DNA from: Acetobacter suratthaniensis
GTDB lineage: Bacteria; Pseudomonadota; Alphaproteobacteria; Acetobacterales; Acetobacteraceae
Length of the DNA stretch: 64,000 nt
Assembly (NCBI RefSeq): GCF_017377745.1
Contig: NZ_JAFVMG010000002.1
Coordinates: 211,507 to 275,506 of the forward strand
Reading direction: 5' to 3'
Shown: piece after piece, positions 39,964-48,152 of the stretch
Layout: every line of letters begins with the position of its first letter
How positions within the stretch are numbered: position 1 is the stretch's first letter
Program-made: the position numbers and the translations under genes
Notes under the pieces: generated by a model
What the model was told of the DNA's origin: nothing
What the model saw: only the letters and a program-made list of their open reading frames with translations
Databases searched by the model: none

Positions 39964-40914
39964 TTATGGCCAGTTTTCAAAAGCCGCGACAACACGCAGG
40001 CTTTCCTCAAGATTCTGCCAACGCAACCCCAGCTCACGCTCGGCCTTTTCAGACACCAGTGTAATGTCCTGCCGCAACAGGCCCAGCAACCCCGGAGAAA
40101 TAAACGGCGGCAACGCGACAGAAACAGGCAGCTTGCCTAGAATCATTTCACCTATTTTGAGAGCCGGCGCCACAACGCGACTTTCAATTTTTAACGCCCT
40201 CTCCCCGATACGCCGCACAGGCACCGCGCCGAGAGCTTTGGCAAAACTGATGAAATAATCATTCCATGTCGGTGGATTATTCATTGCCAGATTAAAGGTC
40301 TCGCCTTCGCAGGTAGGCGCGCGGATAGCAGCAATCACGGCCGCGGCAACATCATCAACATGCACAAGATTGGCAATACCATCCCCTGCCGCGCCAAGGT
40401 CACCCAGCCGTCGGGCTTTAAGCAACTGCGCAATCCGGCTCGACCAAGCGGGACTGCCCGGGCCATAAATACAACCGGGCCGCAGAATGACGCGCCGTGC
40501 GTAAGAGGCCATCTGGCGCTCTATCTCCACCTTAGCGCTGGCGTAGGCCCCTATATCGCCACGCAATGCCGCCTGTTCATCCACCAAGCCGCAACTGCTG
40601 CCATAAACAGCCATGGAACTAAAATGCACGATAAGCGGCTCACGCGCCTGTGCCGCACGCAGCAGAGCCTGCGCGGAATCCCGCATGACAGTCGGATCAG
40701 AACCAATACAGTTTACGACAACATCAAAACCAGAAATATGTTTTTCCAATGCACCTGCATCAGTCGCATCAAGGCAGAGGCTCTCATACCCCGTGGCAGA
40801 AGACATCCTCCGCACACCTGCTGTTGGCTGTATATCCTCGCAGCAGGCCAGAGCGCCCATCAGCTTTCTGCCAACATACCCGCCAGCCCCGAGAACAAGA
40901 ACAGTGCGTTTCAT
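39964..40914 (-). CDS. NAD-dependent epimerase/dehydratase family protein
   Basis: 316-aa extended SDR. The N-terminal NAD motif is VLGAGGYVGRKLMGAL. The active-site region reads FSSMAVYG and IGAYASAKVEIERQ, giving a Tyr-x3-Lys pair (YASAK). LRPGCIYGPGSPAW and LVHVDDVAAAVIAA are typical of sugar-nucleotide or lipid-modifying extended SDRs. ATG 40914 (MKRTVLV) is chosen because the 22 residues of the longer frame look non-coding. It starts 4 bases after the GMC gene and is probably co-transcribed with it. Substrate unknown. Confidence 0.85.
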   Translation of the reverse strand: MKRTVLVLGAGGYVGRKLMGALACCEDIQPTAGVRRMSSATGYESLCLDATDAGALEKHISGFDVVVNCIGSDPTVMRDSAQALLRAAQAREPLIVHFSSMAVYGSSCGLVDEQAALRGDIGAYASAKVEIERQMASYARRVILRPGCIYGPGSPAWSSRIAQLLKARRLGDLGAAGDGIANLVHVDDVAAAVIAAIRAPTCEGETFNLAMNNPPTWNDYFISFAKALGAVPVRRIGERALKIESRVVAPALKIGEMILGKLPVSVALPPFISPGLLGLLRQDITLVSEKAERELGLRWQNLEESLRVVAAFENWP

Positions 40915-40918
40915 CTTT

Positions 40919-42580
40919 CTAGGTTCCTGAAAAATCGCGTGAGTGCAGATGATCAGCCAGACGCAGCGACAGCGCCACAATCGTCAGTGTAGGATTGGCC
41001 TGACTGGAGGTGGGAAACACACCTGAACCCGCCAGATAAAGATTGGCAACACCATGCACACGACAGTCAGAATTGGTGACACTTGTGCGGGGCGATGCGC
41101 CCATGCGCACCGTGCCGATATGGTGCCCGCCATAAGCCCCGTAGCGCACCATTTCCTTTTCCACACTCTGCGGGTCATACTCAAAAGAACCAACACCAGA
41201 CTGGGCAATATCCTGTTTGAGCAAAGCCAGAGAACGTTGAACTGTATGCACATCCTGTTGCATATAACGCCAGTCTATTGAGATCCGCGGCATGCCAAGC
41301 GGGTCTTTTTCCTGCGCAAGCCCAACCCGGCTCGTGGGATCAGGCATTTGCTCGGCGTGAAAATCAACGCTGTAAAGACCAGCCCGAGACTTGATGACAA
41401 CAGAGGGGAATTTGCGGGCGGCCAGCTTTCTGTCACGCAGCATATGCCAGGCAAACCCCATGATGTCAGGCACGCCCAGCGCAACATTTTGCAGATGCTT
41501 AGCCCAGTTTTTTAAGCTTGCCGGGTCTTCCTCAAACAGTCTTTTAGCATATTCGTACGCAATAAAGGGCTTGGCACAATAAAGGGCTGAAAGAATACCA
41601 TTGCCGTGGCGGGGGTCTGTAATACGCGGATGGTGCAGGCGGGCGACAAAACTGCCTACCTGCTCCCTTTCCTGCACCTCCGGCCTGAGCGCCAGCCGTC
41701 TGCGGCAATACACGCCCTCATCGGCCATGTCGTAACCATTCCAGATAGACGCAGGCGGAATGGAAAAGCGAACACCCCCCATAGTCCCTGCAATGTGGCA
41801 CATATAATAACGCCCCACGACATCATGCTGGTTTCCGATACCCTGAGCATGCACATCCCGATTGGCCAGCAGCAGGCGCACCGTTTCCAGCCCCCCCGTG
41901 CACAGCACAAAGCACGATGCCCTGACAGAAAAACCATTCCCGGCAAGCGTTCTGGCCTCAAGCCCAGTAACGCGGTTACCATCTTCAGACAGCACGATAC
42001 GGGTCAGGTTTGCGTGCAGCAGAACCTGTATAGTCGGGCCGGAAAGCTTGTCGTGATAACGAACATGGAAGTCAGTCGGACAACTAAAACGCTCCATCGT
42101 GTCCGTGGTAAAATGGCGCTGATCAAAACCGGGGATCATCGGCTTCAAAGGCCGGTCAAAGGCCGTCTCGCTGTGGTAATCAAACACGCCTGCCTCGCAC
42201 AGACGGTTTGCCTGCGGGTAATAACGGGCAATCTCGTCATACCCTATCGGCCAGCCGCTATGGGGGACATATGATCTGGCTTCAAAATCCAATGGATCAT
42301 ACGGCACACACCGTCCACCCCAGATTGTGGTGGTGCCGCCAAAGCGTCTCTGCCTGTAGCTATCCGCCGGGCTATGCAGGGCCGGGTTGACCACATGCCC
42401 TTCATACAGAGCCTGTGTAGCTGGCTCCTCCTTTTCCCCTCCGGATTCCAGCAGCAGAACTTTGCAGCCGGAGCGTGAGAGAGCCAGAGCCAGACTGATC
42501 CCTGCCGCACCGGCACCAACCAAACAGAAATCTGCCTGAATAACCGTTGCATCAGGCAGGGCTCTGGCATCTGAAATCAT
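40919..42580 (-). CDS. GMC-family FAD oxidoreductase
   Basis: 553 aa. The FAD motif is LVGAGAAGISLALALSRSG with LLESGG after the next strand, and FGGTTTIWGGRC follows. The C-terminal domain has GGHHIGTVRMG, with the catalytic histidine, and GSGVFPTSSQANPTLTIVAL with the conserved Asn. No Tat signal or cytochrome partner is adjacent, unlike periplasmic sorbitol or gluconate dehydrogenases. It is more like the group linked to sugar or sterol oxidation in surface-glycan clusters. It forms a pair with the epimerase-like gene downstream. Substrate unknown. Confidence 0.88.
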   Translation of the reverse strand: MISDARALPDATVIQADFCLVGAGAAGISLALALSRSGCKVLLLESGGEKEEPATQALYEGHVVNPALHSPADSYRQRRFGGTTTIWGGRCVPYDPLDFEARSYVPHSGWPIGYDEIARYYPQANRLCEAGVFDYHSETAFDRPLKPMIPGFDQRHFTTDTMERFSCPTDFHVRYHDKLSGPTIQVLLHANLTRIVLSEDGNRVTGLEARTLAGNGFSVRASCFVLCTGGLETVRLLLANRDVHAQGIGNQHDVVGRYYMCHIAGTMGGVRFSIPPASIWNGYDMADEGVYCRRRLALRPEVQEREQVGSFVARLHHPRITDPRHGNGILSALYCAKPFIAYEYAKRLFEEDPASLKNWAKHLQNVALGVPDIMGFAWHMLRDRKLAARKFPSVVIKSRAGLYSVDFHAEQMPDPTSRVGLAQEKDPLGMPRISIDWRYMQQDVHTVQRSLALLKQDIAQSGVGSFEYDPQSVEKEMVRYGAYGGHHIGTVRMGASPRTSVTNSDCRVHGVANLYLAGSGVFPTSSQANPTLTIVALSLRLADHLHSRDFSGT

Positions 42581-42711
42581 GGCTTATCGTTCTTTTCTCT
42601 TGCCAGCAGGCCGCCAAAACTGGCTGACTGTTGCGTAAATATATTAATAAAATATCTCACTGTCTGAAGATAGAGAGTCTTTTTTAACGAATTACAGACA
42701 TGCCCGGCATT

Positions 42712-43779
42712 TTATTGCCCAAGGAAAGCAAAGGGGGCGGTGTCCTTGAACTGGGCATTAGCCATCCCGGCATAAATATGTGTCTGATCTGGCCCCAGTT
42801 CGAGCTTTTTAACCCGCCCTGTCTGCTCGGAAAAATCGAGTTTTTTCAGATCAACCCAGAACACATTGGGGGTCAGGGCTGATTCAAAGAAATAGAGCAT
42901 GCGCTTCTGGTCCGCAACCGTGCGCCAGCGGGTGGATGAAATATTCGGCTCATTAGGCGTGCTGATCCCATAAGGCACGGACACATTACGGATCACGCTA
43001 AAAACACTGGCGATAGCTTCTACCGCAGATTCGCTTTTGGGAATGGCATTGACGTAAAAAGCGGCGCGCGCAAAACGATCCGCCGCACGGTTCGTGCCCG
43101 GCAGCATAACCGTGCCGCCAATCTGGCTCCAATATTCATATAATGCCAGTTGCTTGTCGAAACTCGGCGAATTCGTCATCACCTGATAGCTGGGGCTATG
43201 GTGGATAACCTGCTTGCCGTCGATATATTCTATAATAGCGCTATCGCCTGAAGCATCTGAAAGAGAAAGATGTAGGGCAGCCAGACGGTTTTCACCCGGA
43301 ACCTGAGCTGTTACAATGGTAAACGGCTCTTTTTCCAGAACTTTGACCGCTTCACTGACTGTCGCAAAATTATCCAGCACGTACTGTGCCCAAGCCGCAA
43401 GCGACAGCCCCGGCGTCTTACCATCGTAATGAGGGTAGGACGATTCAGCCAGCCAGAGCACATTGGCCACAAGCCCGGCCTCGTTCATACCATCGGTGGT
43501 GGAAATATCGTAGCCTGAAGCAATCACGCTGCCGTATTTGGAAACCCATTCGACCGAATGCGGCCCAGCGGCCCCCGAGCGTTTCATACCGCGCGGGAAC
43601 ACCCATAGATTGGTGCCTACATCGGTTTTCCAGTCCATGGAGCGTGCGGTAATCACCTCATCATGTGCGCCATGATAGACAAAGCGTGTGCAGGCATCCG
43701 CCACACCGGAATACTGCAGGCCAAACGGCATGCTCATGGCAACACACGCCATCATGAGCGAACGCATTCTGAACTTCAT
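42712..43779 (-). CDS. Choloylglycine hydrolase / penicillin V acylase family (secreted Ntn hydrolase)
   Basis: 355 aa. A signal peptide (MKFRMRSLMMACVAMSMPF to VADA) is followed at once by Cys30, which becomes the N-terminal nucleophile. Other catalytic residues match the family: Arg and Asp in ITARSMDW, Asn in LVANVLW, Asn in VMTNSP, and Arg in GTNRAADRFARA. The product should act in the periplasm on linear amide bonds. Gram-negative members have been shown to hydrolyse N-acylhomoserine lactones or penicillin V; bile salts are an unlikely substrate here. A porin gene lies upstream on the same strand, 220 bases away. Confidence 0.85.
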   Translation of the reverse strand: MKFRMRSLMMACVAMSMPFGLQYSGVADACTRFVYHGAHDEVITARSMDWKTDVGTNLWVFPRGMKRSGAAGPHSVEWVSKYGSVIASGYDISTTDGMNEAGLVANVLWLAESSYPHYDGKTPGLSLAAWAQYVLDNFATVSEAVKVLEKEPFTIVTAQVPGENRLAALHLSLSDASGDSAIIEYIDGKQVIHHSPSYQVMTNSPSFDKQLALYEYWSQIGGTVMLPGTNRAADRFARAAFYVNAIPKSESAVEAIASVFSVIRNVSVPYGISTPNEPNISSTRWRTVADQKRMLYFFESALTPNVFWVDLKKLDFSEQTGRVKKLELGPDQTHIYAGMANAQFKDTAPFAFLGQ

Positions 43780-43999
43780 GCCAGCTTCCCTTTCATAGCC
43801 GCCCCGGCGCAAAACTGCGCCAGTCGGCCCACACCCTCTGGCATACCATTACCGGAAGCCGGGCCGCTGTCATGTTGTCACAGGTTACCCCACCACAACA
43901 ACGGACAATCACACTCAGCCAGAGGGCTGCGCCGCATCCCCCACATGCACCCGCGGCCCGCAACCGTAAACACAGATGCGTGATCAGGGATAACGCCCA

Positions 44000-45457
44000 T
44001 CAGAAATTGGTGGTGAACTGCCCACCAATGACTGCGGCATCACCAAAGGTTGTCGTTGCACCGGGGCGTTGCAGATACTGAAAATCAGCCTGGAGCGTTG
44101 TCGCACGCATAAGATGGAAGCTGTAAAAAGCCTCATAGACATTCTCCCAGTTCTGCACACCCCAGACCTGCCCCCATTGATTGGGCAGATAGGGCTGCCC
44201 CAATGCGAGCGACGATTCCTGCTGGCGGGTTACAGTGCGGCTCATGTCCATGTGCTGGAACATGATCCCGATCTGGTCTCCGCTACGCCGCCATGCCTCG
44301 CCGGTTTCAACCAGACCGATCCATTCATGATCGCGCATGGCCACAACATTGCCCTGTGAATACCCAGCCCCACCCAAAGCAATCAGACCATCAGCCAGAC
44401 CCGGGCCATTGCGGACGAGCATCTGGTCAAACATGAACCAGGCTGTCCACATGCCTGAGTGGTAACGCCGAGGCAGGCCGGTTTCCTGAAAGGAATTCCC
44501 GTTAATATCGGCATAAAGATCAGGGTAGCTGGAATTGTCATACCACGCGCCAATCTTGTAATTGCCACGCAACCGGTCATGACCAAAAGACGGCATCCAG
44601 CCCAGCTCAACCTGCGATGACAGTTTACCAAGCCCGCTCTGGGCTATGGACCAGCCAGAAATACCGCCATTATAGTCATGCGGAGACACCACAAAAACAC
44701 CACCCATGACATAGGTCTGCTCTGTCGGGCGCACGCGCAGCACACCGCCAAGATTACCCGATGGCCAGTCCTTGCCCCCCGGCACGTATTTGCCCGGCGC
44801 GAAATTGCTGCATATGGAAACATTCATGAACGAACAGGCAATATAATCGAACCCGAAAAAACTGCCTGTCGGAATATAGCCTAGCGAGAGAATGACCCGG
44901 TCATCCAGAAAAGCTTTTTCAGCGTACATCGACACCAGATGCGCCACGACATTGCCGCGCGCACCATAGATTTCTTCCGGATTGGTGACGGAATCCCCCA
45001 GCGTATGACTAAAACTGCGCCCATGACCGTTAATAACGATCATATGTGTCCACAGTCCCTTGACCCCGGCCAGTTGCTGCCAGTCAATATCCAATGCTGC
45101 CGCCACCTGCCCGGCCAGCACATTGTCGCGCGTGCGGCCGCCGGTAACGTTGGCCATATATTCTTCATTAAGCGCGACATTGACGTAAAAGCCGTGCTTG
45201 ATCAGCCATGGCTGCAAGCCGCCCCAGTCTCCAAACAGATGGGGGTTGCCATTCAGCGTTGGCACAATAGGCCCGACTGCAAAACTACCAATACCCTCCA
45301 TGGCGAATGCCCGAGACTGATAGGAAGCGGGCTCCGCCGCGAACTGGGATGTCTCACTCTGCGCCATAGCCTTAAAGTTAAGAGCCATGAAACAGGCAAT
45401 CATGCAGAGAAAAACGCAGATTAGTCTGTTCAGGAAAGTCTGACGTCCGCTTCGCAT
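44000..45457 (-). CDS. oprB: OprB-family carbohydrate porin
   Basis: 485-aa outer-membrane beta-barrel with a signal peptide (RLICVFLCMIACFMALNFKAMAQ). The OprB signature FGDWGGLQPWLIKHGFYVN lies near residue 75, with NVTGG, VILSLGYIPTG and a C-terminal barrel ending TTNF. OprB porins admit glucose and related sugars and polyols, and acetic acid bacteria often have several to feed periplasmic dehydrogenases. It is monocistronic or leads the hydrolase gene. Regulation is not readable. Confidence 0.9.
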   Translation of the reverse strand: MRSGRQTFLNRLICVFLCMIACFMALNFKAMAQSETSQFAAEPASYQSRAFAMEGIGSFAVGPIVPTLNGNPHLFGDWGGLQPWLIKHGFYVNVALNEEYMANVTGGRTRDNVLAGQVAAALDIDWQQLAGVKGLWTHMIVINGHGRSFSHTLGDSVTNPEEIYGARGNVVAHLVSMYAEKAFLDDRVILSLGYIPTGSFFGFDYIACSFMNVSICSNFAPGKYVPGGKDWPSGNLGGVLRVRPTEQTYVMGGVFVVSPHDYNGGISGWSIAQSGLGKLSSQVELGWMPSFGHDRLRGNYKIGAWYDNSSYPDLYADINGNSFQETGLPRRYHSGMWTAWFMFDQMLVRNGPGLADGLIALGGAGYSQGNVVAMRDHEWIGLVETGEAWRRSGDQIGIMFQHMDMSRTVTRQQESSLALGQPYLPNQWGQVWGVQNWENVYEAFYSFHLMRATTLQADFQYLQRPGATTTFGDAAVIGGQFTTNF

Positions 45458-46067
45458 GCAGGGTCCTTTATCGTGGGGCGGTGGGCAAATAACTGAAACA
45501 ACCAGCCTCTCAGCCAGCTGAAAAACCGAACTTGGCGTTCAGGAATGGAGAAAAAACGCGCGCAGGCTCCTCATCCCTCGTAATGGGGACAGGATGGCAG
45601 GGTATGGCGCAGGCTCCGCGAGCGGGGCATGCTGGTGCAGCGCGATAATCAAGAGGTTCAGAACGCGGTTCTGGATTTACGCAGGACAGACATCAGACGG
45701 AATGCTGGCCCAACAGCGCCTGCCATACCGCTTTTGCCTATAACCATTAAACTGCTGCGTAACATTTTCTGTGATAACACAAAATCTCTCTTGATAGGAT
45801 GGTGGACACACTGAACAGTGCGCAGGAAACAACCACAAAAGAAGAATACATGAAAACAGATAACGTCACAACCTCCACAAAAAGACATTCACTGTGACAT
45901 AAAAGCCGCCATCATTTTAACCACCGTCAAACAGTGGAAAAATAATCATGCCATCGTTAATGCCCGATGAAAAATAAACCATTTTTACGGAATTTTTTCT
46001 TAACAATACTCAAATCAGATTATTTATTTTTATATCGAAACATAATACTGGCAGATTCTACGCCGCT
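45458..46067. other. Long intergenic region upstream of oprB
   Basis: 610 bases without a supported gene. It holds a palindrome CAGAAC-GCG-GTTCTG at 45659-45673, a GTCACA / TGTGAC inverted pair at 45865-45898, and an AT-rich tract from about 45900 to 46050. The oprB promoter should be near its left edge. Frames at 45629-45814 and 45967-46278 have no ribosome site or family resemblance. Confidence 0.45.
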
Positions 46068-46718
46068 TCAGGCTGCCAGCACCATTGGCAACACATCGGA
46101 AACAAGGCGACAGGACAGTTCGGCTTCGTCCTGTTTTGAAAGCGCATACCGGCGCATCATCAACAGTGGCAGGGTGATCGCCCCCATGACCATCATCAAT
46201 GTCAGTTCCGGTGAGCCGCCATGCCGCAACAGCCCGCCTGCCTGTGCTTCGCGCAGCAGGGGCAGCATGGCATCCTGATAAGGTTCCCAGACAGCACGCA
46301 GGATATAGTCCTGACGCTCTCCCGGCAGGCTGAGTTCATCAGCGAGAAATTTTGACAGCTCTGGAATATCACAGTGGGCGGTAATAAAGCGTGTCAGACC
46401 TTCGCGCACCCGCTCCTCGGTCGAGCCGGATGCCCCGTGTAATGCTTCGATAGAACGGCGCGCGGCCCCCAACCGCTGTGCGATTTCATCCACCACAGCT
46501 TTCCATAGCGCAAATTTTGAGCCGAACTGGTGGGAAATAAGTGCAGGATCAACCCCTGCCCCATCCGCGATCTCCCGCAGGCCGGTACCTTCATAGCCCT
46601 TGCGTGAAAAGCCGTGCAGCGCAGCGCCAAGAATGGCCTCGCGCGCGGCGGGGGTTCCCTTCGCAGGCCGACCACGGCGGCGGCCACCCGCAGGGAGCGC
46701 GTTATGTTTAACCGGCAC
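46068..46718 (-). CDS. TetR-family transcriptional regulator
   Basis: 216 aa. An Arg-rich start (GGRRRGRPAKG) precedes the TetR helix-turn-helix at about 28-70 (LHGFSRKGYEGTGLREIADGAGVDPALISHQFGSK). The C-terminal ligand domain follows. Such proteins repress efflux or porin genes, but the target is not clear: neighbours are oprB downstream and a DUF2075 ATPase upstream, both on the same strand. Confidence 0.9.
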   Translation of the reverse strand: MPVKHNALPAGGRRRGRPAKGTPAAREAILGAALHGFSRKGYEGTGLREIADGAGVDPALISHQFGSKFALWKAVVDEIAQRLGAARRSIEALHGASGSTEERVREGLTRFITAHCDIPELSKFLADELSLPGERQDYILRAVWEPYQDAMLPLLREAQAGGLLRHGGSPELTLMMVMGAITLPLLMMRRYALSKQDEAELSCRLVSDVLPMVLAA

Positions 46719-46801
46719 GTAACAGCCCCCGTTGAGTTCAACGCAGTAAACCTAGCATCAGCCCCCAACTCTTTCCATGCAGGCCGAACGGCAAAAACCC
46801 T

Positions 46802-48016
46802 TCAGCCCCCACGAGCCTGCCACAGCGCCAACAGGCGCTGCCTCAGGGCCGGGCGGCTGGCATATAGATACAGTCCCTTTGTTGGGCGCGTCATCAAGAC
46901 ATTCAAAGCATTGAGCATGATCTGCTCGCTGAGTGCTGCGGGGTTCTCGATACCTGCCTTGCCTGCAAACGCCGCACTATCCTCATAGCACGAGGTATCA
47001 AGTATAATCCGGTCGGTTTTCGCATCGTAATCTACGCTCGGGCCAAGGATCAGGCCCACGTAATTCAGGTCAAACCCCTGAACGGTATAAACCGACCCGA
47101 CTTCATCAATCGTATCCGCCCGCTCGGCCCAAGGCAGCCTGGCTTCGGGTAGGGAGCGATCCCAGCGCAGGTGAAAACGTCCTTCGGTAATGAAATGATC
47201 CTGCCCATTGAGCACATAAGGGTAATCATATGTTGCCAGCATCCTGCACAACCCGACCTCCGCCTCGTGCTGGCGTATGGTCTCATACAGGGTCTGGGCA
47301 TCCTCAAAAATACGGAAGTCAAAAGGCTGCGGCGCGGGCAATGGTAAAAGCCTGCACTGGCAGAATGCTTCAATCCAGTGCGATACATCCGCATGGGCAC
47401 ACATACGGAACTGGGTTGTGAGCCGGTATGTAACAACCTGCCTTTCACCCAAAAGATGGTGCAGGGATTGCTCACTCCAGAAGCTTTTAAACTTCAACAC
47501 CTGCCGAGGATCGAACACCATCACCACAACACGGCTTGCGCGCAGAATTTCCTCAAGCTGGTTATCTTGCAAAAAACGGTTGTAGGCATCCCTGCGGCTA
47601 AGCAGCAGGTGGGCTTCATCCACAAAAACAATGTCCGTTACGTGCCCTGTCTTGCGTGATTGATTGATAAAGGTGGTCGGCCGTTCATAATCCCGCTTGC
47701 GCAGACCCGGCACATCTTCGGCAATGCGCCGGTAGAGCTTGATCATTTCAGGATGATTGACAAGAAAACGCAGGCTTGGAGCTGCCTGCCCGCCTCCGCC
47801 ACCTACACCTGCCTGCTGCCGCAAGCGGGCAAAAGCCGCATTCATCACCACGCTTTTGCCCGTGCCAGCATCGCCCTGCAACACAAGCACCGCCCCCTTA
47901 CCCTGCTCATGATCCTGACAAAAAGCCACGATCTTACAAACCAGTTTCTCCTGCTCAGCCGTCAGCGCCCGATCAGGCGCAAGCTTGAGGTCGGCTCGGT
48001 TGTCTGAAACGGACAT
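46802..48016 (-). CDS. DUF2075 superfamily-1 ATPase/helicase-like protein
   Basis: 404 aa. Walker A is GDAGTGKSVVMNAAF near residue 50, and Walker B is DIVFVDEAHLLLSR. Later helicase motifs are TYRLTTQFRM (motif IV-like), YTVQGFDLNYVGLILGP (motif V) and NVLMTRPTKGLYLY (motif VI). This is the DUF2075 family, stand-alone SF1 helicase-like ATPases also found fused to nuclease or Schlafen domains in defence systems. No nuclease is fused here. ATG 48016 (MSVSDN) is favoured over a longer frame to 48070. It is divergent from uvrA2, which hints at nucleic-acid repair, but this is inference. Confidence 0.82.
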   Translation of the reverse strand: MSVSDNRADLKLAPDRALTAEQEKLVCKIVAFCQDHEQGKGAVLVLQGDAGTGKSVVMNAAFARLRQQAGVGGGGGQAAPSLRFLVNHPEMIKLYRRIAEDVPGLRKRDYERPTTFINQSRKTGHVTDIVFVDEAHLLLSRRDAYNRFLQDNQLEEILRASRVVVMVFDPRQVLKFKSFWSEQSLHHLLGERQVVTYRLTTQFRMCAHADVSHWIEAFCQCRLLPLPAPQPFDFRIFEDAQTLYETIRQHEAEVGLCRMLATYDYPYVLNGQDHFITEGRFHLRWDRSLPEARLPWAERADTIDEVGSVYTVQGFDLNYVGLILGPSVDYDAKTDRIILDTSCYEDSAAFAGKAGIENPAALSEQIMLNALNVLMTRPTKGLYLYASRPALRQRLLALWQARGG

Positions 48017-48128
48017 GGGCGAAAAACACTCCCTCCGGGGTTGATTGACGGCTCTTGCCACCCGCGCCACATTTATTCAACGCTCAAAGACTTTATACCC
48101 GCCTACCTGCAAGCCAAGGAGAACCCCC

Positions 48129-48152
48129 ATGCCCGACAAGACCTCCGCATGA
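48129..48152 (+). CDS. 7-residue leader peptide overlapping uvrA2
   Basis: ATG 48129 has a strong AAGGAG eight bases upstream and encodes MPDKTSA. Its TGA (48150-48152) overlaps the uvrA2 ATG (48149-48151) as ATGA. The uvrA2 start has no ribosome site of its own, so translation would depend on termination of this leader. It could also mark a frameshift in an originally longer N-terminus. Confidence 0.45.
   Translation: MPDKTSA

Noticed and set aside
45629..45888. Frames on both strands considered as a transposase remnant
   Set aside because: No catalytic motif, terminal repeats or target duplication could be seen.
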